DNA of 64,000 nt from Bryoerythrophyllum caledonicum (lineage: Eukaryota; Streptophyta; Bryopsida; Pottiales; Pottiaceae). The stretch spans positions 25,120,462 through 25,184,461 of the forward strand of contig OZ020517.1 of NCBI GenBank assembly GCA_963971425.1, in the 5' to 3' direction. Shown piece by piece: positions 1-11,050 of the stretch; position 1 is the stretch's first letter; each line of letters starts with the position of its first letter. The notes under the pieces are model-generated. The model was not told the origin of the DNA. It made no database searches and was given only the letters and a program-made list of their open reading frames with translations. The translations under genes were made by a program, and so were the position numbers.

Positions 1-247
1 ATTCAGGGAACGATGTAGCAGTCGGATGTTTACCTCTGAGGCCATGGAGTGATCCATTAGTTGAAGTAATGAAGAGAGCTCTTCAGAAGCATTTGTCCAT
101 ACAATTAAGTAAATGCAGAGTGTGTTCTTTAGTGTATTTCTTGGTGTATATGATTGTTAAGTGATCTGGGCGGTAGGAAATTCACAGGTTCCACTACCCG
201 AGTTCATGGTGTACATCTTTCGAGAATCTGGAACGACTCCCTTTTCA
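1..247 (+). pseudogene. B3 gene copy a, 5' remnant before the copia insertion
   Basis: Most of this stretch is unrecognisable. The last part, about 200-235, reads as the final strand of a first B3 domain (PEFMVYIFRE), closely matching SEFRVYIFRG in the other copies. The copia element begins directly after it. The second B3 domain of what is probably the same gene resumes immediately after the 3' LTR at 6571. I therefore read 1-247 and 6571-7182 as two halves of one gene split by the retrotransposon. The upstream exon lies outside the window or has decayed. The similarity is short, so this half is less certain than the 3' half. Confidence 0.55.
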
Positions 248-424
248 GCTAGAAATCATAATTTAGTACGTATGTAGTACACTAGTTAATACGAATATAA
301 ATATTAATTCAATAGCTATGACTTTACACAGAGAGTTGTGACTATTGCGAACACCTTTTGGATAAGCCTTAAGGATGTGAACTGTAATTTATTTTATGAA
401 TAATACACACATATTTTTCCTACA
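248..424 (+). repeat. 5' LTR of copia element
   Basis: Aligns base for base with 6394-6570 at a constant offset of 6146. It ends in CA directly before the primer binding site. The first ~10 bases are diverged, so the exact left border is inferred from the 3' LTR. Confidence 0.88.
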
Positions 425-438
425 TGGTATCAGAGCAA
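425..438 (+). other. Primer binding site (initiator Met tRNA)
   Basis: TGGTATCAGAGCAA starts directly after the LTR's terminal CA. This is the usual plant copia primer site complementary to the 3' end of initiator methionine tRNA. Confidence 0.9.
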
Positions 439-448
439 ATGCACAACA

Positions 449-1660
449 ATGTGCTATCCTCAACGAGAGTTAGATTGTTCAAATGAGGAAGAACATGACA
501 TAGTTGAAATCCAAGCTACAATACCATTCATACATGTAAATCTCACAAATGCTTTCTTGCAAGTTCCAATTCCAAATTCTCCAATTGAAGAAGATCAGGA
601 GCACCTCCCAATTGAAGAAAACGAACAACATCTGGAATCAATACAAAACACATACGGAATTAGCAATGCCCCTCCCACATACCTCCAAGCATTAGCTAAC
701 TTTGTTGAAGGTAACTTTGAACATTTGAGTGAAGATTGTATTGATGAATGGGAAATACAAGCCATTTTAAGAGAAGGTTATTGAAATGACAACACATAAG
801 ATTGACATTAGTCATGTCACCAAATTTGAATCATGGTTCTTATTATAACATATGGAAACATAGACTAACATTGATTTTCAAGGCTGAAAAACTATGGCCC
901 ATTGTAAGTGGTAGTGAACCCTTACCAATGGCACCATCACCAGATGAAGTTGCTGCTGGAACCCCAACTTTACCTGCCATAGGAGTAGGGAGTATAAGCG
1001 CATGGGAAGATAAAGATGCTTTGTCCTTGACAATCATTAATAATTGCCTAGAAAACAATATAGTTTCATTTATACAATCTTGCAAAGCTGCTCATTTAGC
1101 ATGGCAAGAATTAGAGAGGTTATTTGAATCACAAGATGCAGTGACAAAAATGTATCTCAAGGATAGATTATATACCTTGAAGATGAGAAAAAATGATAGT
1201 GTTATTAAACACATTCACGCAATCAGAGCACATCTTGAACAATTGTTGGCAGCAGGATGAGCAGTTCCAGATGATGAGGCAGTTCTTACCTTAATGCAAA
1301 GTTTGCCTCCAAGCTACAAGTCCTTTATAAGTTCTTTGAAAAGACAACCTGGAATTACATTACAGTCGTTAATAGCGGACTTGATCCAAGAAGAGACACT
1401 CATGAAAACATGAGTTTGACATCAGATAGTACATCAACACTCTATGTAGGGAAGAAGTTTTCAAAATTTGGTAAGAAACCAAACTTTTATAAAAACTTCA
1501 AAAAGGGGTACAAAGGAGAAAGTAGTAATTCCAAACATTATGAAAAGAAAAACATTGAAGCTGATAAGAAGTGCTTTTATTGTAAAAAGCCAGGACATCT
1601 GATTAAAGACTGCAGAACTAGAATTGCTGCTGAAAGAAGTAACAATAGAAAGGAGACAAA
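449..1660 (+). pseudogene. copia gag region (UBN2-like capsid and CCHC zinc knuckle)
   Basis: An N-terminal ORF (449-784) precedes a UBN2-type gag segment at about 802-1410, recognisable from YYNIWKHRL, the AWQELERLFES stretch and LKDRLYTLKM. The zinc knuckle CFYCKKPGHLIKDC is at about 1570-1612. A TGA at 1258-1260 and a later stop near 1411 interrupt the frame, so no single capsid polyprotein can be made. In an active copia element this protein packages the RNA in cytoplasmic particles. The acidic, Glu-rich 111-residue N-terminal ORF is unusual and I do not recognise it. Confidence 0.85.
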
Positions 1661-4600
1661 TGTTGTTACTACATCACCCAAATTATATGTTGTAGCCTTA
1701 TTGGTTAATAATAAACCAGATTCTACATGGTACATAGATTCAGGAGCTACTCAACATATGTGTCATGAACTAGATGGATTTATAAATTATACCGAGTATA
1801 AAAATAATCAAGTTGTCTATTTAGGAGATGATATAACATCGTATACAATTGAAGGATGTGGTGATGTAAATGTGAAGCTTTTAAATGGAGAAGAGAGAAT
1901 CATACCTGATGTGTTACACATACCAGGTCTTGCAAAGAAGCTAGAGGTGAAGTAAGAATTAAAGTTGGAATTTCAACACTCATAAACAAAAATGGTGAAA
2001 CAATTGGAACATGTAAGTTAAACCCTGACTTATATGAATTAGGTAGCACTATTACATGTAATGATTAACAAATTGCTATCCCAGCTACTACAAATTTAAA
2101 CAAAGCCAATTTGTGGCATCTAAGATTAGTCCACATAAATGAGCATAGATTAAAAGAAATACAAACTATGGCAAAAGGGGTTGATTCTTTTAATGAGAAA
2201 GAAATAACTTTATGCCAGCCTCGTATAGAAGGCAAGCAACATAAAGAAAAATCCCCCAAACAAAGTACAAAAAGAAGTACTGAATTATTAAATCTTGTAC
2301 ATTCTGATATATGTGGTCCTATGCAAGCTAGCACTCACTTTGGATGCACTTATTTCATTACTTTTATTGATGACTTATCAAGATATTGTCATGTATACTT
2401 ACTAAGACACAAATGAGAAGCACTTGATAAATTTATTGAACATAAAACCTTAGTAGAAAAACAAACCAATCATCACATTAAAGTTTTAAGATCAGACCAT
2501 GGAGGTGAATACATGTCAAATGAATTCAAAGAATTTTGTAAGAAAGAAGGAATAAATCAAGAACTTACCACAACTTATATTCCACAATAGAGTGGATAGA
2601 ACATTAGTAAGTACAATTCTTGCAATGTTATCCTATTCTAAGTTACCTAAGATTTTTTGGGATGAAGCACTCCAGACTGCAAATTACCTTCAAAATAGAA
2701 GCCCTACCAAGGCTATCACTGAAAATAAAACACCATTTGAGATGTGGTATGGACATCAACCTAGCTTGTCATACCTAAGAATCTTTGGATGCAAAGCCCA
2801 TGTTTTTATCCTAAAGAACTTAGAAAGAAATTAGATTCACATTCACAAGAAGCATCTAAGGCATATCGACTTATGAATCTCAAAAACAAAAGAATAATTA
2901 TCTCACGAGATGTTATATTTGATGAAGTCATCTAATGTACAAGACAAGACCTTGCCATATGAGGCTGATGACAAGGATCTCATAGACTTAGATTTACTTA
3001 AAAGACCTTCAACAACTACAAAATTTAATCCAGCCAATACTCTTCATCATCAAGGTGAGTGTTTTGATCAATCACAACAAACCATTGATTTAAATACATC
3101 TGAATTATAACCAATGTCAAATACTTTTCCAAACTTGGAGACACAATCCCCTTCTCACAATAATGTAATTGAGGCATTCTCTCAACTATCCTTACATAAT
3201 AAGAACAATGATAATAGTAATAACTTACCTCTTGAGGAAGTTGAAGTGACTTCTATCTTGAGAGAGCCAACTCAGCCAAGCCCTCCACCTAGTTCTTCTA
3301 GACCTAAAAGGAACATTAAACCAACAAAAAGGTTGCTTGAATCCATACAACTTGAAGAAAGAAAGGAATATAAAAGACAATGTAAAAGGATCATCAAGCT
3401 AATATTGTTCTCACCTCAATAGACGCTCTTCAGTCCATTCAAGAAGTTTTAGAATGAATTGATGCCAAAGAATGGCAAGCTGCAGTCACTGCTGAACTAA
3501 CTTCATTAGAAAAGAACAAGACATGGAATTTAGTTCCACTTCGGACTTCCTTCAAATAGAAAACCAATCAGCTGAAAGTGGATTTTTAAAATTAAAACCA
3601 AAACTGATGGCTCTATTGATAAATACAAGGCTAGGCTGGTAGCAAGATGATTTACTCAAATTCAGGGTATTGACTACACTGAGACATTCTCTCTTGTAGT
3701 TAAACTTAACTCTATCAAAAACACCATATTCATTATATTGGGAGATTTCTAGGACTTTGAAAGGTATGAATGGTTTTCCCAGTAGAAATTGATTGTGCAC
3801 ATTCAGCTCGACTTGAGCTGAATATGTACCCATATTGTACATATAGGACAAATTTCATTGTGTAAATTCACTAAACATTTGCATATTTAGGTCCACTTAA
3901 GCTTCATATAATATTTTGGCAGGCTCCCAATCTCCCAATATAATGAATATGGTGTTCAAAGTACTTCTTGCTCTAGCAGCCCAAAATAACTTAGAAATTC
4001 ACCAATTAGATGTGAAGACAACATTTTTACATGGATTCATTAAAGAAGATATATACATGAGTATACCTGAAGGTTTATCCCTTCCTATAAACACCAATTT
4101 GGTATGTAAATTGATCAAATCTTTATATGGCCTTAAGCAATCATCAACGGCCTGGTATCAAAGATTAGATCAATATTTACTTCTTCAACATTATCAACGT
4201 TTAGAATTGGATGCTAATATTTATCTTAAAAAGGAAGTTGATAATGGTTTCACGATAATTACCGTATATGTTGATGACTGCATCATCGTTAGCAATCAGG
4301 TTATCCTAATCCAACAAGTCAAAAATACCCTGCAAAAGGAATTTGAGGGTGAAATACATCATACCCTTGGAAATGCAATTATATGAAATAGACAGAAAGG
4401 ATGGATCATAATACACCAACAAAAATATCTGAGAAGTAAACTTAAAGAATTCAATATGCTTAAGTGTAACCCATTAAGCACACCAATACAATCTGGGATT
4501 AGATTAAGTAAAGAAGAAAGTACAACATCCCATCAAGACCCATATCCATACTCACAAATAGTTGGCAGCCTAATGCATGCCATAGTTAATTCACGGCCTG

Positions 4601-5215
4601 ATTGTGCTTATGTAATCAGCAGCTTAGCTCAACATTTATCTAATCCCAATATATCACACATCCAAACCTTAAAAAGGACTGTACGATACATAAAAGGTAC
4701 CTTATCTTTTGGAATTAAGTATCAAAAATGTGTTGAAGGAGATGTCCTTCATGGCTTTTATGATGCAGATTGGGCAGGTGATAACGAAACCCGTCAATCT
4801 ACCTCATGTTAATGATCTACCTCAGGTTATTGTTTCATCCTTGCTGGTGGCGTTATTTCCTGGGGCAGTAAGAAGCAACAGTCAGTCGCACTTTCTTCAA
4901 CAGAGTCAGAATGTATGGCATTGGCCAAGGCTACAGCTGAAGCGATTTGGTTGAATAAATTATTACATGAACTTGGTTTTATTCAACAAAATTCAACCAT
5001 AATCTATTCCGATAGTCAAAGTGCCATTGCTTTAAGTGGAAATCTAAAATATCATTCAAGAAGCAAACATGTGGACATACAATATCATTTTACAAGAAAA
5101 AAAGTACTTTCGCAAGTCATTCAGCTCAAATATGTCTCAATTGCAGACATGACAGCTGATATTTTTACAAAAGCCTTACCTAAAGATAAACATTATTCTT
5201 GTATGTCAAAATTAG
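1661..5215 (+). pseudogene. copia pol region (protease, integrase, RT, RNase H), disrupted
   Basis: The domains run in copia order. The protease shows WYIDSGATQHM near 1729. The integrase shows LWHLRLVHINEHRL near 2110, LVHSDICGPM near 2295 and RSDHGGEYM near 2490. The reverse transcriptase shows HQLDVKTTFLHG near 4000 and the catalytic YVDDC near 4266. RNase H shows STESECMALAKATAEA near 4900 and the SDSQSAIAL segment near 5010. Stops occur near 1955, 2414, 2588, 2832, 3420, 4384 and 4810, and a 237-bp MITE interrupts the RT domain. The element therefore cannot encode its own replication proteins. Confidence 0.9.
3720..3956. mobile_element. Nested MITE with 28-bp perfect terminal inverted repeats
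   Basis: AACACCATATTCATTATA and the 10 bases after it (3720-3747) are the exact reverse complement of 3929-3956. CAAA flanks both ends (3716-3719 and 3957-3960), giving a likely 4-bp target duplication. Removing the insert restores continuity of the RT-domain reading frame (SIK then VLLALAAQ). The interior has no coding potential. The terminal sequence recurs at 38347-38749, so this is a family. Confidence 0.88.
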
Positions 5216-6385
5216 GCACATTGTATTTAATCCCACCAGTCTCAAATCCTGCACAAGACTCAAAAGTACAAGCTTTAGTAACTTATATGCGGCCACTCCC
5301 ACCATCCACCTCATGTGGGAGTACCACTGCCGATACATATATTAAAGCTACTAAATCTTTATTGTATTACTTGTTCCAACCAGACTTTGCTAAGTCTTGG
5401 AGTGGGAGATATAATCAACCCTCAAGCTATAAATTATCCAAGACTTGTCAAAGTAAACGGAATTTCAAATATAAATACCTTAACAATTTAAATCCTAATC
5501 ACTATTTACAAGTTGAAACAGGCTTTGCTCAAGCAGACCAACACAATAAAAATCAAGGTCAAATCAAATATTCACAGGCTAAGTCGAAGGCCATGAGGCC
5601 CATGCTTCATGGGCGCATCTCTTCCAACAACCAGACAAAGGCCCAACAAATCAAGGACAATTTACAGGTTCCTTTTCCAAAGTACTTGGCTCCATCTTTC
5701 CAAAGTTTTTGTGCTCCTTATAAGTCAACCACACTAATCAGAGAAAGGCTAGCCCAAAGCAAGTACAAGTGCGATTATTGTAATCGTTCAATTTTGTCAA
5801 AACAATGCAAGCAAAAGCAGACAAGCCAAAGCTGCTCACCTCAGCAAAGCCCAAAATTAACATAAAATATCACCTCCAACAAGACGCCCTCTGGCTTAGC
5901 ACGACAAGGAGATTCCAACATCTTTAGAGCAGGCACCAACCACCAGGTTTTGCCATCCACGACTCCGATCTTTAATAGAAGATATGATCTTCAAGATCTT
6001 CATCGTCACACACAAGCGCTTAACCGCCATACTGAGGAGCTTCTCCATCACATTCAAGTACTTCGTCGCCATATCGCAGAACAACTCCATCTCAATGCTG
6101 TCCAAGCACAAGGGAGAAACAATCGTCAAAGACACAGGCATAGACGCAAGCAAAGACTCCAAACAGAACAAAAGAAAAACAGCATCAAGCTTGAGACTAG
6201 GAGTTTGAAGCAGACCAAAAGCGGGAAACACATAAATGGGGCGGAGCCACGGCGCAGCTACAGAGGAGCTCACTCAACCTTAAACCCTAGCCACATAGGA
6301 AACCTTACACAAAGAGGAAGAAGACCGTTTTGGATGAATATAAATTAATCTTCATAGATATGGATGAAAAGTAAACTAGTGTCCT
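5216..6385 (+). other. copia 3' region beyond RNase H, with opposing short ORFs
   Basis: About 1.2 kb separates RNase H from the purine tract, longer than a minimal copia needs. The frame that ends RNase H stays open to 5865 and encodes Lys/Gln/Ser-rich protein with no family I recognise. From 5896 to 6348 both strands carry ORFs (125 aa minus, 132 aa plus). They could be a captured host fragment, an accessory ORF, or chance. I assign no function. Confidence 0.45.
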
Positions 6386-6393
6386 GGTGGGAG
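6386..6393 (+). other. Polypurine tract
   Basis: GGTGGGAG lies directly before the TG that opens the 3' LTR, the expected position and composition for the plus-strand primer of a copia element. Confidence 0.8.
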
Positions 6394-6570
6394 TGTAGGA
6401 TACATAATTTAGTACGTATGTAGTACACTAGTTAATATGAATATAAATACGAATTCAATAGCTATGACTTTACACAGAGAGTTGTGACTATTGCGAACAC
6501 CTTTTGGATAAGCCTTAAGGATGTGAACTGTAATTTATTTTATGAATAATACACACATATTTTTCCCACA
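6394..6570 (+). repeat. 3' LTR of copia element
   Basis: Starts TGTAGGATAC and ends CCCACA, so it keeps the TG...CA termini. It matches 248-424 with only a few differences, which suggests a fairly recent insertion even though the coding region is broken. Confidence 0.92.
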
Positions 6571-7182
6571 TTAGCATCCCGTCATGGCCCGGACTCATTT
6601 CCAAACTTTGAGAAGCGAATCACGACCACAATCATTCACGACAATCTCATTGTAAGTTGAATTCTGACCGTTTCAAATGCTAATTTATGACTCGCAAATC
6701 ATGTACAAAAGCAAAAATGTCATTTACAGACTAACTAGGCTGTAGATATTTTGACAGAACATTCGAGCTTCGATGATCAACATCAACATACTTGAGCTTC
6801 ATTGACATTTGAGATTTGAGCCCGGCTTAGTTTCGCTCATAGGTCTTCATTCATTCCATTCTACAACACTTGAGCATTTAATAATCCTCTTAATGTCGAT
6901 GTTCATGAAGTGCATTTGACTTCTGCAGGAAATTCCTACAAGCTTTGCGAGGACGCATGGCATGGAGCTTCAAGCTGATATAGAAGTGCAGGGAATTCAT
7001 CAAGAGTTCCCAGTTCACATGGTGAAGCTTTGTTGGAGACGTAGGGGTACCCTGGAGAGGCTTTTTCTCAAGGCTCGGTGGAGCAATTTTTCAAGGAGAA
7101 TGGCCTGCGCGTGGGGCAACAGCTTTGCTTCAAACTAAAGACTGCTTCATTCTTTGTTGATCGAAGAGTGAGAATACGGTGA
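6571..7182 (+). pseudogene. B3 gene copy a, 3' part with second B3 domain (frameshifted)
   Basis: Directly after the 3' LTR an open linker exon runs to about 6650 and ends at a GTAAGT donor. A CAG acceptor at 6926-6928 opens the last exon, EIPTSFARTHGMELQ, followed by VQGIHQEFPVHMVKL and ERLFLKARWSNF. This is the second B3 domain seen in the other copies. A one-base deletion near 7090 (within AGCAATTTTTCAAGG) shifts the frame. The ancestral frame resumes at ENGLRVGQQL and ends at a TGA at 7180-7182. Together with 1-247 it forms a copy killed by both the copia insertion and the frameshift. Confidence 0.82.
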
Positions 7183-7381
7183 CCCATCATAGTAGACTTC
7201 AGATTTTTGAACTCGACTTGAGTATGTAAATATGCATTTCTTAGGCAACCAATACTGCATTTGATTATGAAACATGCTTATCACGTGAAGTGCAACATAT
7301 TTCTGCACATGAGATGAAGCAGAAGCGAGTGGATTTTGTGGAATTTTTTGTCCGGAGAGGTTTGACGTGCTATTCCTATTT

Positions 7382-8012
7382 GTAACCCCTCAAGGACGTT
7401 TTGCCCCTCGGGGGGACATTTGCCATTTCAGACAGGTTCCTATGTTTTCAATTTTGGTCACAAGTTTTTGAAGTTTTTGGTTTATGAAAATGTGGCGTAG
7501 TACGAGCTTTTTGATAGTAGGATTTGTTATCACAATGGATCTCTAGAATAAAAGTTATGCTATTTTAATTGCAAGTTGTTGGATATTTTTTTACCGGGGG
7601 CACTTCCGAAATTTCTGCTACAACCTTCTATAGACAGTGAGATGTTCATTTTATCAAATGATAATATTTCTTTGTTTGAGATTGTTGTTCTATTCTTTGG
7701 TGTAGAAATTGTATCTTATCACATGTCAAATATCTTTAGATTGTTGGGTAGGGTAGTCAAGAAATCTTTGTTTCTACACTAAATTTGGAAATTTTGATAT
7801 ATTCTAGTTTTTAATTCTATTACTACAAAATGTGGTGTGAACCTTCTTTTTGGAATTTCATTTCTATGAAAAGAATTTGGGTGACCTCGTTCACTACATT
7901 TGTAATTTTGTATTAGCAATTTTTGAATGACTTCGTTTTGTACAAATGTTTTACCTATTGAGCAGATTTGGAAAGTTATGGTGCAATATAGTCAAGGAAC
8001 TTCAAGGGTTAA
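7382..8012 (+). mobile_element. TTAA-bordered MITE, copy 1
   Basis: The left end GTAACCCCTCAAGGAC and right end TTCAAGGGTTAA match the family seen at 57844-58777. The left TTAA has decayed to GTAA. Just inside, a stretch CTCGGGGGGACATTTG...CAGGTTCCTA and, near 7830, ATGTGGTGTGAACCTTCTT match the same internal segments of other copies. It has no coding capacity. Confidence 0.72.
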
Positions 8013-8856
8013 CTTGGGGGCGGGGTGGGTCAATTCTTACACCATAACATTGTGAAATACAACATTCAATTTGTTGTTACCTATAATTTTAGTAATTCAT
8101 GTAGTCATATGAGCCATCTATAATAGAACAAAGAGGCAAAACGCCAGTCAAAAACTTACCATACATTTTGAGTAGTGCTAATTATCATACATGTGGGTCA
8201 ATTTCAACACCTATTTGCTGAAATAAATATTTCCCCATTTTTTATGCATTCGGAAACAATGGATATCACCTAGGCATTACACAAGTATCACTTTGTATTA
8301 CATGCCAGATATCACCTACACAAATCTCTTACATTTTCCAAATTTTTCGGACATTCTCGATTGTGAGTTATTTACTGTATGAACGCACTAGACTCGCACG
8401 TAGTGTACTGCTGTTGAAGAAAATGACAAAAGGAAATGGGTTATGTACTCCATGCAATTTTTCAGGTGATGCGAGTTTACGACCAGATGGACCTTTGACC
8501 ATCATAATCCATCATCGATGTGCCAACTTAAGTGCCGCAGTTGATTCAAACTCCTATCTCGGAATACCTTCTCAGCATTTAACCCTCCAGGACAGCTAAT
8601 TCAGGTACCTCGCTTTATTTCAAGCTCTACCTACCGGAATCATGACTTCATCCTACCACCATCGAGCTGTTCCGACGTCAAATCGTCAACAGGTCAATGG
8701 TCAACAGGGTCCTCCGGCTACAACATTACCTTCGATAAAGCCGTTGAACCCACTGAAATGAAGTCATGCAATGCAGCTTCACACTGCCTTTCCTGTGATG
8801 GTATTGAACGCAGGTAGTTCATCTCAGCACTCGACCGGAGCTCAAGTGTTGGTGTA
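8013..8856. other. Intergenic and probable promoter region of B3 copy b
   Basis: I see no gene. The last ~30 bases before the start codon (CTCAAGTGTTGGTGTA) recur before copies f and g, so the 5' UTR was duplicated with the genes. GGTCAATGGTCAACAGG at about 8694-8710 contains two TTGAC cores on the reverse strand (possible WRKY sites); this is only suggestive. Confidence 0.45.
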
Positions 8857-9913
8857 ATGGCGCCAGGATTCGGCGATGCATCCATGGCCAGAGGAACTGG
8901 GGATGACCTCATCAAAGTGCTTGCAGAGTTGCAGGCGTCGGGGAGCATTCATTTCCACAAGACACTTGCCCGGCGGTCACAGCAACTCGGGTTCTCTCAA
9001 TGCGAGCAGCTGGTATGATCCTGATGCCTGTTCTCTGTCTAGGTAGCCTGCAGACTGGTTTCACATCCGTAAGCAAGCCCTGCTATTCTGAGGTATGCCT
9101 TATTGCTTGATTAGAGCTCTGTTTTTTTCCCTCTCAGACACAGTTGCCGTTACGGTTCGTTGAAGAGCATGGTGACAAGTTGGAAGAGTGGGTCATCCTT
9201 CGAACTCTTTTATCTGCAAAGCCTTGGAGAGTGCATCTCGGAATCAGCAGGACACAAGATGGAAATCCTCAGGTCCTATTCCGTGGTGGATGGAAACAGT
9301 TTGTTGCGGACAATCGCCTCGAAGGGGGCGACTCCTTGGTCTTTGCTCTCAACGTGGATGCAAGGTCTGAGTTTCGAGTCTACGTCTTTCGAGGAGTTTC
9401 TGGCGTTCAAGAGAGTGGCAATTTCACAGCATCTGAGGAAGCTGCTTCCACAAGCAGTGAGTGCAACTCAGTTGGCGAAGTACCATCACAAGATGGGACA
9501 AACTGTAATCCAACCTTCTCCAGTCGAATCTTGCGCTGCAACCAAAGAGACGGTCGCATGGTCAGTTAAATTCCTAATCTAAGATCATTGAATTAACGAG
9601 CATCGAAGTAACCAGACTAGCAAATGACCTCTAATCAAGGGTTTTGATGTGATGGATTTTGCAGGAAGTTCCTGCACGATTCAGGAAGCTGCATTGGATG
9701 CAGCTGCGAGGTGAGTTCGTGAAAGTGCAGGGTATTCATCGAGAGTCTCCTGTTCGAGTTGTTAAACTTTATTGGAGCGAGCTACGCAACCAGCAAAGGC
9801 TCTATTTCCAGGCCGGGTGGAGAGAGTTTGTAAACGCGAATGGCCTTCAGGAAGGTCAGGAGCTTCAGTTCACACTCATCGCTGATTCCTCTTTCAGTGT
9901 CAGAGTAGTTTAA
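8857..9913 (+). CDS. Double B3-domain protein, REM-like (copy b)
   Basis: Three exons: 8857-9012, 9138-9560 and 9665-9913, all phase 0, giving about 275 residues. The start is the ATG of MAPGFGDASMAR, conserved in every copy. Exon 1 supplies the first strand of the domain (SIHFHKTLARRS). Exon 2 gives the first B3 domain: LPLRFVEEHGDKLEEWV, then GGWKQFVADNRLEGGDSLVF and SEFRVYVF. The last exon holds the second B3 domain: EVPARFRKLHW, GIHRESPVRVV, GWREFVNANGLQEGQELQF. B3 domains bind DNA in the nucleus, and plant REM proteins usually carry several. The linker intron of copies e, f and g is absent here. The exon 2 acceptor could also be 6 bases later. No disabling change is seen. Confidence 0.85.
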
Positions 9914-11050
9914 TTTTTCAAAGCTGATCGGTCAGCAACAGTTCGGCCACCTGCACAGAAGGCCGAGTCTTATTTATCGACGATCATCCTACTCAGATCA
10001 CGTTGTTGATCGACAAACAAGTTTTTGTGTAGTGGAGAACATTCAGAACTGTGAGGTCTAAAATATTGAGTTCACTTTGTATGTCTCATTCTCGGCCTTC
10101 TAGCCTAAAAGATTGCACATTGCCACGTCTTCACCTCAACATACCTTGTTTAGAAATGACGCGATGTTACGGTGGGAGGTTCTCTGTTGCGCCAAATTTA
10201 GCACAGAAATTACACCAATTGTTTGCTGACTTGTTCATGATTAGTTATGTTGTTTGTGAATTATGAAATGCAGGGAATTTATCAAAAGTCCATAAATGAT
10301 ACTGTGTAATATATCAAGAGTCCATAAAAGGTTCGCATGATGATACTGTTTTAAAAAAAAGCAGGGTTCCGGGAAGAGGATTCATTTCTGGGCAGCTGGG
10401 TGGAGCAATTTCTCTGAAGAGAGTTGCAACAGCTTCGATTGCTTCACACTGACGGCTGCTTCAATCTTCGTTGTTCGAAACGTTTCAGCATATTGTGGCT
10501 TATCACTATAGTTAGAAATTTTCTGAACTTCAAGCAGATTTCTGAACAGATTTCTTAAAGTTTCTTGATTCTGCAAAGATGCAATTGTGGAGTGAAGACT
10601 GAAAGAACTATCTACAATTCAAGATTTGACAACCAATACTGTATGTGATGACACTTGAGTGAAATCAAAACCAGGATTAGATTTTCATCATTTTCCACAA
10701 TGTACCGATATCACGCCAATTGAAGTACTGTCACGCCATCAATTATTAGTCCGATTTCTTAAAATCTCATTATCAAAACCTCCAGGATAGCCTCAGTTAC
10801 CCACTTCAATTCATACCGACTCCCGAGCTTTTGAACTGAAATCATGACTTGAGAAAACCCACATCATCATACAAATGATTTGATATCGCACAAGTCGCCA
10901 GAGTCCTATGCCAAAGCTGGCCCATACATCTAGGATAAAATCCTGCATAAATCATGCATAAATCGGGCTCTTGTATGAATCAGACATGCAACGGAGCTTT
11001 ATATTAGCACTCGACAAACACTCGTCTAGTGCTCAAGCGTTGCTATAATT
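9914..11050. other. Intergenic between B3 copies b and d
   Basis: No intact gene. It contains a decayed B3 segment (separate entry) whose downstream flank near 10630 (CAACCAATACTGTATG) matches the flank downstream of copy a near 7243. Part of the array spacing was therefore duplicated too. Confidence 0.5.
10265..10500 (+). pseudogene. B3 relic (copy c), second domain only
   Basis: ATGCAGGGAATTTATCAAAAGT near 10265 matches the VQGIHQES coding segment. Bases 10400-10480 (GGGTGGAGCAATTTCTC, then TTCACACTGACGGCTGC and TTCGTTGTTCG) match the end of the second B3 domain, closest to copy a. The middle of the domain is missing and no first domain is visible. It is a dead remnant of an extra tandem copy. 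Confidence 0.7.

Larger units (their letters stand above)
248..6570 (+). mobile_element. Ty1/copia LTR retrotransposon, degenerate
   Basis: Two near-identical LTRs of about 177 bp bracket a gag-pol region in copia order: gag, CCHC zinc knuckle, aspartic protease, integrase, reverse transcriptase, RNase H. A tRNA-Met type primer site follows the 5' LTR and a purine tract precedes the 3' LTR. Many stops and frameshifts, plus a nested MITE at 3720-3956, make it non-autonomous. The target duplication is imperfect: TTCAGC at the left border against TTAGC after the 3' LTR. The first bases of the 5' LTR have diverged from the TGTAGG start of the 3' LTR. It sits inside B3 gene copy a. Confidence 0.93.

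Noticed and set aside
7576-7782. 68-residue ORF
   Set aside because: It lies within TTAA-MITE copy 1 and shows no coding signal.
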